Part shown: piece after piece, positions 46,522 to 56,420 of the stretch | Layout: each line of letters starts with the position of its first letter | How positions within the stretch are numbered: position 1 is the first letter of the stretch | The notes under the pieces: model-generated | The model's database searches: none | Seen by the model: only the letters and a program-made list of their open reading frames with translations | Told to the model about the DNA's origin: nothing | Source: Aureispira sp. CCB-QB1 | Lineage (GTDB): Bacteria; Bacteroidota; Bacteroidia; Chitinophagales; Saprospiraceae | Length of the DNA: 64,000 nucleotides | Direction of reading: 5' to 3' | Assembly: GCF_000724545.1 (NCBI RefSeq) | Contig: NZ_JHBV01000026.1 | Location: 43,185-107,184 of the forward strand | Program-made: the position numbers and the translations under genes

Positions 46522-46543
46522 ATCTTTAGGTCAATATTACTAA
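46522..46543 (+). promoter_or_regulatory. Third, imperfect operator before the TetR gene
   Basis: ATCTTTAGGTCAATATTACTAA matches 19 of 22 bases of the two upstream operators and ends 24 bases before the GTG start of the regulator. TATCTTTA at 46521-46528 is a near -7 box, so bound regulator could block its own promoter. Confidence 0.65.
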
Positions 46544-46567
46544 TTTAAATACTTTAAAAGATTTTCT

Positions 46568-47200
46568 GTGAAATCTAAATCGACACCAAAAAATACAAAA
46601 TCAAAAATATTAACAACCGCATTAAAGCTGTTTAATGAATTGGGCTTACCCAAAGTAACCTTGCGAAGTATTGCCAAAGAAATGGGAATTAGCCAAGGCA
46701 ATTTGTGTTACCATTTTAAGAAGCGAGAAGACATTCTTGAGGCGCTGTATCTTCAACTAGTTACATTAATGGATAAAGAAGTACATCAAGCTGGCTTGAG
46801 TCTTCCTACACTTGCAAGCTCTTTTCAAACTTCTAAAAAAATGATGCAGCATTTTTTTAACTATCGCTTTTTTATGCTTGATTTTGTCCAAATCATGCGA
46901 GAAAACCAAACCATTCACTCGCATTACAAACAATTAAGTATCCTTAGACAACAACAATTTTTAGGCATGTTTGAGTTATGGATTCACGAAGGGCTTATGC
47001 GACCAGAAGAATTTAAAGGAGAATTACACAACCTCTATCTGCGCTCTAGTATATTAGGCGATTTTTGGTTGTCTGCAGCTATGGTGCAAGAAGATTTGAG
47101 TATGGATCTTGTTGACCAATACAATATGATTCTTTTTCAAAATTTATACCCTTACCTCACACCTAAAGGGAAAAAGCAATTTCATGAAATCATAGAGTAG
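46568..47200 (+). CDS. TetR-family transcriptional regulator
   Basis: A 210-residue regulator with a GTG start at 46568; no ATG occurs before the DNA-binding domain. The N-terminal HTH is typical: KILTTALKLFNELGLPKVTL, then RSIAKEMGISQGNLCYHFKK, then REDILEALY. The ligand-binding half is helical and not assignable to a ligand. It is transcribed divergently from DUF3995 and the flavin monooxygenase, with three copies of the same operator between them, so it most likely represses that operon and itself and releases DNA on binding a small molecule. Its stop is followed by a strong 15-bp hairpin shared with the convergent gene. Confidence 0.92.
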   Translation: MKSKSTPKNTKSKILTTALKLFNELGLPKVTLRSIAKEMGISQGNLCYHFKKREDILEALYLQLVTLMDKEVHQAGLSLPTLASSFQTSKKMMQHFFNYRFFMLDFVQIMRENQTIHSHYKQLSILRQQQFLGMFELWIHEGLMRPEEFKGELHNLYLRSSILGDFWLSAAMVQEDLSMDLVDQYNMILFQNLYPYLTPKGKKQFHEIIE

Positions 47201-47255
47201 TTGCTAAAATGGTCAAACAATAAATGCTCTAATTCCCTATTGGCAATTGACACCA

Positions 47256-47297
47256 TAAAAATGGTGCAAATTTCCTATCTCCGAAATTTGCACCATT
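47256..47297 (-). terminator. Fifteen-bp perfect hairpin between convergent genes
   Basis: AATGGTGCAAATTTC (47260-47274), loop CTATCTCC, GAAATTTGCACCATT (47283-47297). On the minus strand TTTT follows, so it ends the 1629-residue gene; on the plus strand it may also stop the TetR transcript. Confidence 0.78.
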
Positions 47298-47339
47298 CTA
47301 AATCAGATAAAAATATTACTCATTACTAAAACCTAGAGC

Positions 47340-50300
47340 TTACTCTTTTACAAATTTATAAGTAGATATTTCATCATCATCCGTTGTTAAGACAAACGTA
47401 TAGGTACCACTAGGCAACGTACGTACACAATCTAAAACAATTGTTTGATTGGTCTGAATCGAATGCTTTTGTTCGTACAACCGTTTACCTTCCATATTCA
47501 AAATAGAAAACATAGCATTAGATACTTGTTTGGGCAATTGCTTAAAAGTAAGGTGCAATTCCTGCCCAACAGGATTCGGATAAATTTTCCAGTCGATGTA
47601 CTTTCCACTGGATTGACCATTTACTGCTCTAATGTCTGAATAACTGATAGTTCCATCAAAGTCCATTTGCTTTAAGCGATAGTAACTAGTTTCCAAGCTA
47701 CTATTTTCGTCTATATATTGATAATGATTGGTTACAACCGAATTCCCTTTTCCATTCACCCATCCAATCTCACTAAAGGAGCTCTCTCCTTCCAACATGC
47801 GTTCAATTTGAAATCCTTGATTGTTAATTTCAGTAGCAGTTGCCCAATTTAACAGCACTTCATCTACATTTTGGCGAGTTGCCTTAAATTCTATTAACTC
47901 TACTGGCAAACCACCGTTGGCATTGGCAAACACAACTTGACTAAAGCTAGTAATTCCTGCGGAATTATCAAATACGACACTTCCATTATGACCACTGGTA
48001 GCGGTATTTGCATTCGCTAAGGCACTTCCCCAACTAGCTCCATAATCATTAGAAGCTCTTTTGTAAACACCTAAGGGAGAAGAAGCCTCTGGTTGAGCAG
48101 CATCGGAAGGGTCAATATAACCAACATTGAGTAAGGATAAACTTGTTAAGGTTGTGAAAGTGGTATTGCTGCCATAGTTTCGAATCACAAAATATTCATC
48201 ATCTGCTTGCCCTCCTATAGTATTGGCACCGTGCGGACTTTCTGTTTCTAATCTAGAAACCACCACATCTCCATCTGGTGTTGTTGCTCCAAATTCTATT
48301 CCCATTCCCACACTCGAATAATTCGCTGTAAATGGTCCAATGTTGGGAATCGTAAGCGTTTGAGAAATACCTCCAGCTACTGCCACCTCCGAAGCTTGAT
48401 AAGCTGTATTAGTCATATTAACCGTTACCCCATGGGCGGTGCCCAAAGCATCTTTGACACCGTTGGCTGTACCTGTTGGATCATCTGTATTAAATTGATA
48501 ATAAGCGACTAAATTGGCTTCTGTCCCTTTGAGTGTTAAATGCATATTTTCTCGAATATCCGATAGGGTTCGGGCTGCATTCCAAACTCTAACTTCATCA
48601 ATGCAACCATTCCAATGACCAACGCCTGCCCAACCTCCAATTTTGAAGGTAGAAGCCGAGACATCAAAGGTTCCTGATTGTACGATAGAGTTTTGCTCTA
48701 TTCCATTAACGTAAATCCTCATTGCGGTGCCATCATAAACACCAACAATATGATACCACTCATTCGCTGTCATGGTCATCCCTGCGGCAACGGTTACCCA
48801 TGTAGGACCAAAATTGAGCAAAAATTGTGGTTCTCCATTAATCGCTTGCAAGGCATAAGCATCATCTCCACCTACATCTCCAAACTTAGTGATAATTTTC
48901 TGATCACCACTAGTAGTTGTCATTTTAACCCATGCTTCTAAGGTGATATTATTGGTCATATTAAACCTTGCTAAATTTCCAAAATCAATATAATCATCTA
49001 CACCATCAAAGGCATACATATTTCCTCTAACAGGACTTATCCCATCTGCACTTTCTTGAACCACCATAAACTGTCCCAACACTTCAATATTAAGAAATGT
49101 AACCGTCGTATTTGTCAAAGCAGAAGCAATCGCTATTTCTTGCCAAGCTCCATCTGCGTTCATTGCTCTGTGATACAAACGGTATTTTAGAGGATCTAAA
49201 CTGTTAAATGTCCCCGAAGGAAAAGTAAATGTAAAGTTTCCTGTAGAGGTCCCTGTTGTAGAGGAACTATTGATCGTCCAAGTAGGATTGTTATAAATAG
49301 TGGTTGCAGTAGCTCCTGAGATTGTATTCGGAGTATAGTTCTGATAGGTTACGGTTATATCTTCTGCCCCTGTCTTTGCTGTAAAATCAATATCCAAATG
49401 AGCATTAGAAAAAGACTGAACTCCTGTCGTAGCAATAGCTGCAATCGTTTGACTATTGGAAGGGTTAGAATTGCCTGTATTCACCCCTGAACTTATTCGT
49501 GCAGCACCATTTACCAAGGTGGCTGGATTATTTCCTACCACATCTTCTGTTGCAGTACCTGATGTTTCATTCAATTGATAATAGGAAACCAACCCTGTCT
49601 CACAGCCGCTTAATGTCAAGTGCATATTTTCTCGAATCAACTGCTCTGTTCTAGCAAGGTTCCACAAACGAATTTCGTCCAGCTCAATGTTAGATGGTTT
49701 GTTATTATTATCAGAACGCTTACCTATATGAGCGTTGCCTGTTCCCGAAGGAGTTGTTGTTGCAACAGGATCCGAACTCAACGATTGGCGAATACCATTG
49801 GCATAGAATTTAAGGCGATTTCCTGCCGAAGCGGTGCCATCAAAAGTAACAGCAATATGCGTCCATTCACCAACAGGAACCGACAAATTAGGGGCATTAG
49901 CTGTTTGACTTGTTCCATTACAAATACTAATTTTTATAAATTGGTTGGTAGCCTCTGTTCCTCCATTCCCCAAGAAAATTTCAATCCTACTAGTATTGTT
50001 CAAACGCTTCGAGAAAATACGTTCTGAATTTACATCAATCGTAATCGGCTTAATCCATGTTTCAAACGTAAAACCAGATTGATTTTCTAAAGCTGTTGTT
50101 GCTCCTAAATCAATATAATCATTTGCCCCATCTAAAAGCACGCTATTTCCTCTATTCTCATCGATTCTACTCTCAAAAAGAGGACTGCCGATGTCACCAA
50201 TATCGTTGGCAAAAGCATTGGCATCTGCCGTTGCATCATTGCGTTCATATCCCAAGGTTCCCGATACATCATTTCCAGAACGATTGACCCCCGGACTAGC

Positions 50301-52229
50301 TTTGCTACCAAATACGCTTGTCGTATAAGTTACCTCTGTATAGTGCGTTGCACGCCCCTCTATTTCATCATTTTGATAGGCAACCGACCAAACAACAGTA
50401 CCTAAATCATCCTCTAATACAATTTCGTCGTTACCGTTGTTTAATATCATTGCAACTTCGACTACTTGATTATTCGCACAGCCCTTCATCCAATGTTGCT
50501 CAAATTCACTTTTATCTCTTGCTAAGATTAAAGATGCTCCAGCGGGTAAAAACAAATCTGTTGCCGAAATAAGGGCATTATCAGTATCTTCATCTTTCAA
50601 ACGCCACCCTCTTAAATTAACCGCAGCGCTGCCATAATTATAAATTTCCACCCACTCCTCTTCTGCGTCTATTCCAGAGGGATTTGCCAACCACTCTACA
50701 ATAGCTACCTCTGGACCTGCTGGAGGAACATCGCTATAAGCGACCACAAAACCATCGTGATTAGGAGAAGCACTTGCAGCACTAAGAGTTGCCGTTCCGT
50801 TAGGATCAAAATCAACATTGTTACCACCAAAATAACCTGTCAGGTAAATCCTATTGTTATTAGCATCAATGCCATAAGCTCTATCATTATCCGCCCCTTC
50901 TATCGCAAAAGCATTTAGATAAGCTCCACCTGTCGTGTATTTTGCTAAAAAAGCTTCATCACTAGTGGCTCCTCCCTGTGCTGTAATCGTTGCTGTGTTT
51001 GGGCTAGGGTCAAAATCCATTGCGTTCTCAAAATAACCCGTTAGATACAAATTTGAACCGTCAATAGATATATCTAAACCTTCGTCTGAATTGGCTCCAC
51101 CAATTCCAAATCCCCATACATTTACTCCTGATGAATTATACTTAGAAACAAAAATGTCGTTTCCTCCTTGTGCACTGATACTATTGCTGCCTCCTATCGG
51201 GTCTAAATCAACCGTATTTTGGAAAGCACCAGTAATGTATACATTTCCATCCGAATCTATTTCTAGTTCCTCGACTCTTTCTGTTCCAGTAGAGCCAAAA
51301 TCAACTACCCAGTTACACAAGCCATTTGAAGTATTGTACTGTGCTAAAAAAGCATCATAACCGCCAACAGGAGTGCGTTGTATAGGAGTTCCTAGAGGAT
51401 TAAAATCAGTAATTGCATTTCTAAAACGTCCTCCTACATAAACGATACTGCCGTCAACTTTTACATCGTGCCCATAATCTGTGTCCGTTCCTCCTATACT
51501 TAAATCCCACTGATGGATACCATTGGCATCATACTTAATTAAAACCGCATCACTACTATTGTTAGACGTATTCAGAAAATGCGCTGTTCCTAAGGAATTA
51601 ATGTTGATGCCTCCTCCCAAATTATCGTCCAGACGTCCAGTCACATAAATATTATTAGCCGCATCTACATCCACTCCTAAAAACTCATCACTAGAACTGG
51701 TCGAGCCCATTCCCATTACCCAAATACACTGCCCTGATGCATTGTATTTGGCAACAAAAGCATCTGAAAAACTACCTGTGTTATTGCTTGTTAGAGAAAC
51801 TGCATTGCCTCCCCTTGGAGCGAAATTAACATTTACGCCTCTATATTGTCCTACTATAATAATGTTGTCTGCACCGTCTACTGCTACATCATATACTCTT
51901 GTATCTTCAGAAAAACTAGTAGTAGTAGCCCCTAGATTCATTGCCCAAATTAGAGCACCATTCAAATCATATTTGGCAACAAATCCATCGTAATTAGAAG
52001 CCGAAGAAAGATTGGTAACGCCAGCATCCATGTCAAAATCTGCAGTTTCTCTAAATCGACCTACTACATAGATGTTGGTTGCTTTATCTTCAATAATAGC
52101 ATTCGGCTGTACATTGTGTAGGGGATTGGCGATGCTTCCAACCCAATCTAAGGTTTGTGCATTACTAGAGTAATAAAAGCAAAAATAAAAGCAGAGGAAT
52201 ACCCATTTAGTGTAATTTGAGTGTGTCAT
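47340..52229 (-). CDS. T9SS cargo: SBBP repeats, lamin-tail domain, two LamG domains, type A CTD
   Basis: A 1629-residue secreted protein with signal peptide (VFLCFYFCFYYSSNAQ). Domains in order: about eight SBBP (beta-propeller) repeats to residue about 500, with patterns such as DGFVAKYDLNGALIW and GNVYITGAFQNTVDLDP; a lamin-tail domain (VAIVEWLANPSGIDAEEEWV ... GWRLKDEDTDNA) at about 505-620; a first LamG/concanavalin-like domain (GANDYIDLGATTALENQSGF, later IELDEIRLWNLARTEQLIRE); a second LamG-like domain (FDGVDDYIDFG, GCIDEVRVWNAARTLSDIRE); and the type A T9SS sorting domain (WKIYPNPVGQELHLTFKQL ... STYKFVKE). It is probably surface-anchored or released, binding polymers or glycans. Monocistronic. 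Confidence 0.93.
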   Translation of the reverse strand: MTHSNYTKWVFLCFYFCFYYSSNAQTLDWVGSIANPLHNVQPNAIIEDKATNIYVVGRFRETADFDMDAGVTNLSSASNYDGFVAKYDLNGALIWAMNLGATTTSFSEDTRVYDVAVDGADNIIIVGQYRGVNVNFAPRGGNAVSLTSNNTGSFSDAFVAKYNASGQCIWVMGMGSTSSSDEFLGVDVDAANNIYVTGRLDDNLGGGININSLGTAHFLNTSNNSSDAVLIKYDANGIHQWDLSIGGTDTDYGHDVKVDGSIVYVGGRFRNAITDFNPLGTPIQRTPVGGYDAFLAQYNTSNGLCNWVVDFGSTGTERVEELEIDSDGNVYITGAFQNTVDLDPIGGSNSISAQGGNDIFVSKYNSSGVNVWGFGIGGANSDEGLDISIDGSNLYLTGYFENAMDFDPSPNTATITAQGGATSDEAFLAKYTTGGAYLNAFAIEGADNDRAYGIDANNNRIYLTGYFGGNNVDFDPNGTATLSAASASPNHDGFVVAYSDVPPAGPEVAIVEWLANPSGIDAEEEWVEIYNYGSAAVNLRGWRLKDEDTDNALISATDLFLPAGASLILARDKSEFEQHWMKGCANNQVVEVAMILNNGNDEIVLEDDLGTVVWSVAYQNDEIEGRATHYTEVTYTTSVFGSKASPGVNRSGNDVSGTLGYERNDATADANAFANDIGDIGSPLFESRIDENRGNSVLLDGANDYIDLGATTALENQSGFTFETWIKPITIDVNSERIFSKRLNNTSRIEIFLGNGGTEATNQFIKISICNGTSQTANAPNLSVPVGEWTHIAVTFDGTASAGNRLKFYANGIRQSLSSDPVATTTPSGTGNAHIGKRSDNNNKPSNIELDEIRLWNLARTEQLIRENMHLTLSGCETGLVSYYQLNETSGTATEDVVGNNPATLVNGAARISSGVNTGNSNPSNSQTIAAIATTGVQSFSNAHLDIDFTAKTGAEDITVTYQNYTPNTISGATATTIYNNPTWTINSSSTTGTSTGNFTFTFPSGTFNSLDPLKYRLYHRAMNADGAWQEIAIASALTNTTVTFLNIEVLGQFMVVQESADGISPVRGNMYAFDGVDDYIDFGNLARFNMTNNITLEAWVKMTTTSGDQKIITKFGDVGGDDAYALQAINGEPQFLLNFGPTWVTVAAGMTMTANEWYHIVGVYDGTAMRIYVNGIEQNSIVQSGTFDVSASTFKIGGWAGVGHWNGCIDEVRVWNAARTLSDIRENMHLTLKGTEANLVAYYQFNTDDPTGTANGVKDALGTAHGVTVNMTNTAYQASEVAVAGGISQTLTIPNIGPFTANYSSVGMGIEFGATTPDGDVVVSRLETESPHGANTIGGQADDEYFVIRNYGSNTTFTTLTSLSLLNVGYIDPSDAAQPEASSPLGVYKRASNDYGASWGSALANANTATSGHNGSVVFDNSAGITSFSQVVFANANGGLPVELIEFKATRQNVDEVLLNWATATEINNQGFQIERMLEGESSFSEIGWVNGKGNSVVTNHYQYIDENSSLETSYYRLKQMDFDGTISYSDIRAVNGQSSGKYIDWKIYPNPVGQELHLTFKQLPKQVSNAMFSILNMEGKRLYEQKHSIQTNQTIVLDCVRTLPSGTYTFVLTTDDDEISTYKFVKE

Positions 52230-52681
52230 ATTGGTGTAATTTGAGTGATTTTTTAAGCATTGGGAGCTACCTAAAAAGCAAGTGTTTATCCTAATTTTGT
52301 ATGTACCATATTAATAAAATAGTATCTCGGGGGAGTCATATTATCTCATTAGTAGTTTGTTGGACTTATATATATTAATTGTGTAAAGTACTGATATTAT
52401 ACCTATTGTTATTCACAAAAGCCTATTTTTATCCATTGCACATTATAGAATTAACATAATTTACATTCCAATTATTAAACAATAAATTCAACGGCATACC
52501 TTTCTAAAAAGCAAGCAGTATACCTCTATCATGTATGCAAAAAATAGAAGACTTGTTACTTTATGAGCTAGACAATTCCTATTAAAATCAAAGATGACCA
52601 CCAACAAATTGTTGGCAGTCATCTTCATCATTATTATACTTGTTACACCAAATCACTTGAACACCAAGTGGAAAAAAAACT
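52230..52681. other. 450-bp intergenic region
   Basis: Gene-free. It contains the minus-strand hairpin AAGATGAC / GTCATCTT (52591-52625, with an inner CCAACAA/TTGTTGG stem), probably a terminator of the PorE-like gene, and two related stretches starting CTAAAAAGCAAG at 52271 and 52504. Confidence 0.55.
52591..52625 (-). terminator. Hairpin after the PorE-like gene
   Basis: Outer stem AAGATGAC (52591-52598) / GTCATCTT (52618-52625) and an inner CCAACAA/TTGTTGG stem. The T tract on the minus strand is weak (TTTGATTTT). Confidence 0.6.
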
Positions 52682-55336
52682 TTAATTTCTTTTAGGGTCC
52701 ACTCGTGTAGGTTCATTATTTTGATAATAAACTTTGATGTATTCAGCTTGGTCAAAAGACGTAATTAGCACTTCTGTACGTCGGTTGCGTTGATGTTCGT
52801 ATTCATTACAATCAACATTATCCTTACAATTGTTCTGAAGGCGATTTTCTCCATACCCAATAGCATTTATTCTATTAGCAGCAATTCCTTTTCGAACCAA
52901 ATACTCTTTGGCAGATTTTGCTCTATTCTCTGACAATTGCTTGTTGTATTTATCCGTTCCTCGGCTATCTGTATGTGATGACAATTCAATTTTCATACTA
53001 GGAAATTGCTGCATCAAGGCTGCCAAGCGATCCAAATCAGGAGAAGCATCGTCTCGGATATAATATTTATCAAAATCATAAAAAATATCCCTCATTTGAA
53101 TGATGTCTCCTTCCTTTAAGCTTTCTGTTATCGTCTGTCCAGCAATGGTAATTGGTTCTCCTAGTTTGTCAAACCCTGGCGTCATCAACAATTCAGTTAC
53201 AACAGGCTTACAATCTTCGGCTTTTACTAAAGAAAGAATCTTATTGGAGCCTATGAAGTTATTTTTGCGTGCTTTTACCACATAGTCGCACCCACATTCC
53301 AATGGAAAAGCAAATAATCCTGTTTTGTCTACTGTAATGACAGACTCTTCTCCTGTGCAACGATCTAATAAAGTAACTTCTGTTCTAGGCAATGGACGGT
53401 TGTACTCCTTATTTAAGACCACTCCTGTTACATAAGGTTGTCCTTTGGGCAATGGCTTTCCGTCTGGGCCTCTCAAACTACTAGGGTCTATGTTATAATT
53501 AGGATTACTGCCATTTGGATTAATCGTACCATTAGGGTTGTTAGGATCATTTGGGTTATTGGAATTGTTCGAATTATTGGAATTCCAAGAGTTTGCATAG
53601 ACATCTGTTCCTTTACTCATACCTACACAAAATTCCTCAAGTTCAATATCCGCAGGCATCAAGAAGTATTCTTGCACCTCCAAATACCCCTCTTTTTTCA
53701 CTTCAAAAACATACTCTTGACTGGCATATAAACTGTATAAGAAAGTTCCTTCATCATCGGTTTCATACACTTCACCTTTTTCTTCATTTAATCCTTCGAT
53801 CCAATCCTCGTCACCTTTCAACTGAATGACATATTCATTGGATCCCTCTCGGACAGGGGTAAGGCTTAATATAATATTCTGCCCGTTTTTAATTCCTATT
53901 TTTTCACGCAAATCATCCGACAAAGTAGCAGAGTTAGCTTTACGAATCGTTACAGTAGCCCCTTCTATTCTGGCGTTCGTAGCCTTGTCATAAACACAAA
54001 TTTCAATTGGCATCAAAGGCTTTGGTTTAACTGATTCTAAAGAAGCTTCATTCAATTGAAAATGATAAATATCATCTTGTCCCTTTCCTCCTAAACGATT
54101 ACTCGTTAAATACCCTTCTGTACCTTCTGGATTTAAAATAAACCCAAAGTCATCGTGTGGAGAATTAAAAGGTACCCCTATGTTCATCGGAAAAGACCAT
54201 TTGGTCAAGGTATCATTTCCCATTGACATTGCCATAAACAAATCTAAGCCCCCTACACCTCCATGACCATTAGAGGAAAAATACAAACGTCCATCTGCAT
54301 AAATATAAGGGAACACTTCATCGCCTGCGGTATTAATATCTGGTCCTAAATTAACAGGTGTTGTCCAGTTATTGCCTACCCAATAGCTCACATATAAATC
54401 CATTCCTCCTTGACTGTTCTCTCCTGCGCTACTAGAAAAAACCATAACACGTTCATCAGCCGATAATGCTGGATGACAAACATCAATGTTGTCATCGTTA
54501 AAAGGCAATTCTGTTACTTCTTTCCACAGTCCTTTTTTGAGAACAGCGGAATAAATCTTTAATTTGGTAATTCTGTCCTTGCTTTTCCCACGCTTTCCAT
54601 TTTGATAATTATTGCGAGTAAAAAATACCCGCTGCTCATCATCCGTAAAAGTAACTGGTCCTTCATGAAATTTTGTATTCAATTGATCTGAGAAGGTGCT
54701 AGGTTCTGAAAATCGAGTACCATTTAAAGGTGCATAATACAAATCCATACAATTTTCATTCAACCACTGATCTACTTTTTCTAAAGAAGCCATCTTTCTG
54801 GTAGAAACAAATACTAGCCCATCTTGATAATACATAGGACTAAAATCTAAGTTAGCTGTATTTAATTCCTCTACATTTCGAAGTTTTACAGCTCCTTTGG
54901 CTTTGAAATCAGCAACTTGATTACAAGCTTCGTATCCTTCTATTGCTCGCTCATCTTCTACTGTAATTTGATCTGCCTTTAAAGCCTGATGGCACTTTTT
55001 GTACTCCTCTCCTGCCTTAAAATAATAGCCATTGGCTTGCAAAGCTTGTGCGTAATACAACCTATATAGCGGCGTATCATCTCCTTGCTCAATTAAAGTG
55101 CGGTAAATCTTCTCTGCATTTTTAAAATCCCCTACTTTGCGATAGCTTACACCTAATTTAGATAATGTCTCTCTATCGTACTTAGTCCATTCTCCGCCTC
55201 CCATCAGGGCAATATATTCTGCATACCCTAGGTTTTTGAAGTACCGCTCCGCTTTAGCACTATTTCCTTTTGTTTTTTGCGCCCATACTGGTTGCCAACA
55301 GTATATCAACACAACAATAAGTATACTATATTTCAT
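52682..55336 (-). CDS. PorE-like protein: TPR, PD40 propeller, carboxypeptidase-regulatory domain, OmpA
   Basis: An 884-residue exported protein (signal LIVVLIYCWQPVWAQ). Order of parts: TPR-type helices at about 25-130 (RYFKNLGYAEYIALMGGGEW, YRKVGDFKNAEKIYRTLIEQ); a PD40/WD40-like beta-propeller at about 180-425 (HPALSADERVMVFSSSAG, DGRLYFSSNGHGGVGGLDL); a carboxypeptidase-regulatory-like beta domain; an Asn-rich linker at about 580-610; a second regulatory-like domain (KEYNRPLPRTEVTLLDRCTG); and a C-terminal OmpA domain (KIELSSHTDSRGTDKYNKQL ... HQRNRRTEVLI). This is the layout of PorE, a T9SS component thought to link the machinery to peptidoglycan. It follows the PorP/SprF-like gene by 95 bases, completing the common adhesin-PorP-OmpA trio. 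Confidence 0.9.
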   Translation of the reverse strand: MKYSILIVVLIYCWQPVWAQKTKGNSAKAERYFKNLGYAEYIALMGGGEWTKYDRETLSKLGVSYRKVGDFKNAEKIYRTLIEQGDDTPLYRLYYAQALQANGYYFKAGEEYKKCHQALKADQITVEDERAIEGYEACNQVADFKAKGAVKLRNVEELNTANLDFSPMYYQDGLVFVSTRKMASLEKVDQWLNENCMDLYYAPLNGTRFSEPSTFSDQLNTKFHEGPVTFTDDEQRVFFTRNNYQNGKRGKSKDRITKLKIYSAVLKKGLWKEVTELPFNDDNIDVCHPALSADERVMVFSSSAGENSQGGMDLYVSYWVGNNWTTPVNLGPDINTAGDEVFPYIYADGRLYFSSNGHGGVGGLDLFMAMSMGNDTLTKWSFPMNIGVPFNSPHDDFGFILNPEGTEGYLTSNRLGGKGQDDIYHFQLNEASLESVKPKPLMPIEICVYDKATNARIEGATVTIRKANSATLSDDLREKIGIKNGQNIILSLTPVREGSNEYVIQLKGDEDWIEGLNEEKGEVYETDDEGTFLYSLYASQEYVFEVKKEGYLEVQEYFLMPADIELEEFCVGMSKGTDVYANSWNSNNSNNSNNPNDPNNPNGTINPNGSNPNYNIDPSSLRGPDGKPLPKGQPYVTGVVLNKEYNRPLPRTEVTLLDRCTGEESVITVDKTGLFAFPLECGCDYVVKARKNNFIGSNKILSLVKAEDCKPVVTELLMTPGFDKLGEPITIAGQTITESLKEGDIIQMRDIFYDFDKYYIRDDASPDLDRLAALMQQFPSMKIELSSHTDSRGTDKYNKQLSENRAKSAKEYLVRKGIAANRINAIGYGENRLQNNCKDNVDCNEYEHQRNRRTEVLITSFDQAEYIKVYYQNNEPTRVDPKRN

Positions 55337-55374
55337 GCTTAATAATTTTAATTTTAACTAACATAGTTTTAATT

Positions 55375-55388
55375 GGTAGTTAGCTACC
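55375..55388. repeat. Small hairpin between PorP-like and PorE-like genes
   Basis: GGTAG TTAG CTACC. A short perfect hairpin in the 95-base gap; it lacks a T run, so it is more likely an mRNA-processing or stability element than a terminator. Confidence 0.35.
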
Positions 55389-55431
55389 CTACTACAATTG
55401 TTTAATCATTAGACTACTAAAAGATTGTTTT

Positions 55432-56358
55432 TTAGAAAAAGCGAGGATTGTGTAATCGCTTGCCTTTCATACAACAAAAACAGTACTCTAACATCACCTC
55501 TATACTTCCCGCATTGTATTGTTGTAAAGGAGTTAAGGTAAAATCATACGCAGCTGAAATAGTAAATTGAGGAACTATCCTCCACTGGATCAACCCATCT
55601 ATAGAATCCCCAACTCGATACGTAACCCCTACCAATACTTTTTCGAAAAAGACAAAACTCAAATTTATATCCGCATCAAAAGGCGTGTCAGGAACATATT
55701 TAAGCAATACATTGGGTTGAATACGCACATTCTTAGCAATTTCAAAAGAAGCCCCTCCCATCAAAAAATAATGCTGTTCTAACTCTGGCTCAATAGACGA
55801 ATTGGCATTGTTGTTAAAGTCAATTCGATTTCTAAACAGTCGAGGCATTGAAAAACCAACATACCAATTGCGAGCCTGATAATATGCTCCCGCTCCGAAA
55901 TTTGGCAAAACCTTACTGGACACAGCTGCAGGAACCGACTGATCAACTGTCTGTGTTAATTTGGCATTATCCCAACGAATTGTCATGTAAGAGACTGTAC
56001 CTCTTAAGCCTAAACTCAAAAAAGATTCGTTCTTAAATCGAATTCGATAAGCGTAACTCAAATCAAAGTTCCAACGATCGGTCAAACCAATTCTATCGTT
56101 GGTTATAGACAATCCTAGCCCCATTCGACGTTTCCATACAGGCGCATGGATGTTTAGAGTTGCTGTTTGAGGTGCTCCATCTATTCCCATCCATTGGTTT
56201 CGATAAATAGCAGCAATACACAGCGCTTTCTTGCTTCCCGCATAAGCAGGATTAAAATATAATTTATTAAACATGAACTGCGTATACTGAGCATCTTGTT
56301 GCGCCCATACACCTACACTAGTCCAGACCAAAACAATAACTAAAATCAATCTAAGCAT
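55432..56358 (-). CDS. PorP/SprF-family outer-membrane protein
   Basis: A 308-residue protein with signal peptide (ILVIVLVWTSVGVWAQ) and a beta-barrel-like body. The start of the mature protein, QDAQYTQFMFNKLYFNPAYA, followed by GSKKALCIAAIYRNQW, is the unmistakable PorP/SprF signature. SprF-like proteins are needed to secrete partner proteins with type B C-terminal domains. The gene lies directly after a giant protein that has such a domain, so it is most likely that protein's dedicated export or anchoring partner. Genomes of this group usually hold many PorP/SprF paralogues, one per adhesin. Confidence 0.95.
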   Translation of the reverse strand: MLRLILVIVLVWTSVGVWAQQDAQYTQFMFNKLYFNPAYAGSKKALCIAAIYRNQWMGIDGAPQTATLNIHAPVWKRRMGLGLSITNDRIGLTDRWNFDLSYAYRIRFKNESFLSLGLRGTVSYMTIRWDNAKLTQTVDQSVPAAVSSKVLPNFGAGAYYQARNWYVGFSMPRLFRNRIDFNNNANSSIEPELEQHYFLMGGASFEIAKNVRIQPNVLLKYVPDTPFDADINLSFVFFEKVLVGVTYRVGDSIDGLIQWRIVPQFTISAAYDFTLTPLQQYNAGSIEVMLEYCFCCMKGKRLHNPRFF

Positions 56359-56386
56359 GATTCTTATTTTTTATTTTTTATAAAGA

Positions 56387-56417
56387 CTAGTGAGATTAAA
56401 TCTCACTAGCTTTTTTT
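56387..56417. terminator. Hairpin in the adhesin/PorP gap
   Basis: CTAGTGAGA (56387-56395), loop TTAAA, TCTCACTAG (56401-56409), then C and seven Ts on the plus strand. No plus-strand gene precedes it except antisense to the adhesin. On the minus strand it would form between the adhesin stop and the porP-like start and could lower read-through. Confidence 0.5.
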
Positions 56418-56420
56418 CTC

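Noticed and set aside
49620..50027. 135-residue plus-strand ORF
   Set aside because: Antisense to a well-defined LamG-like domain of the T9SS cargo protein.
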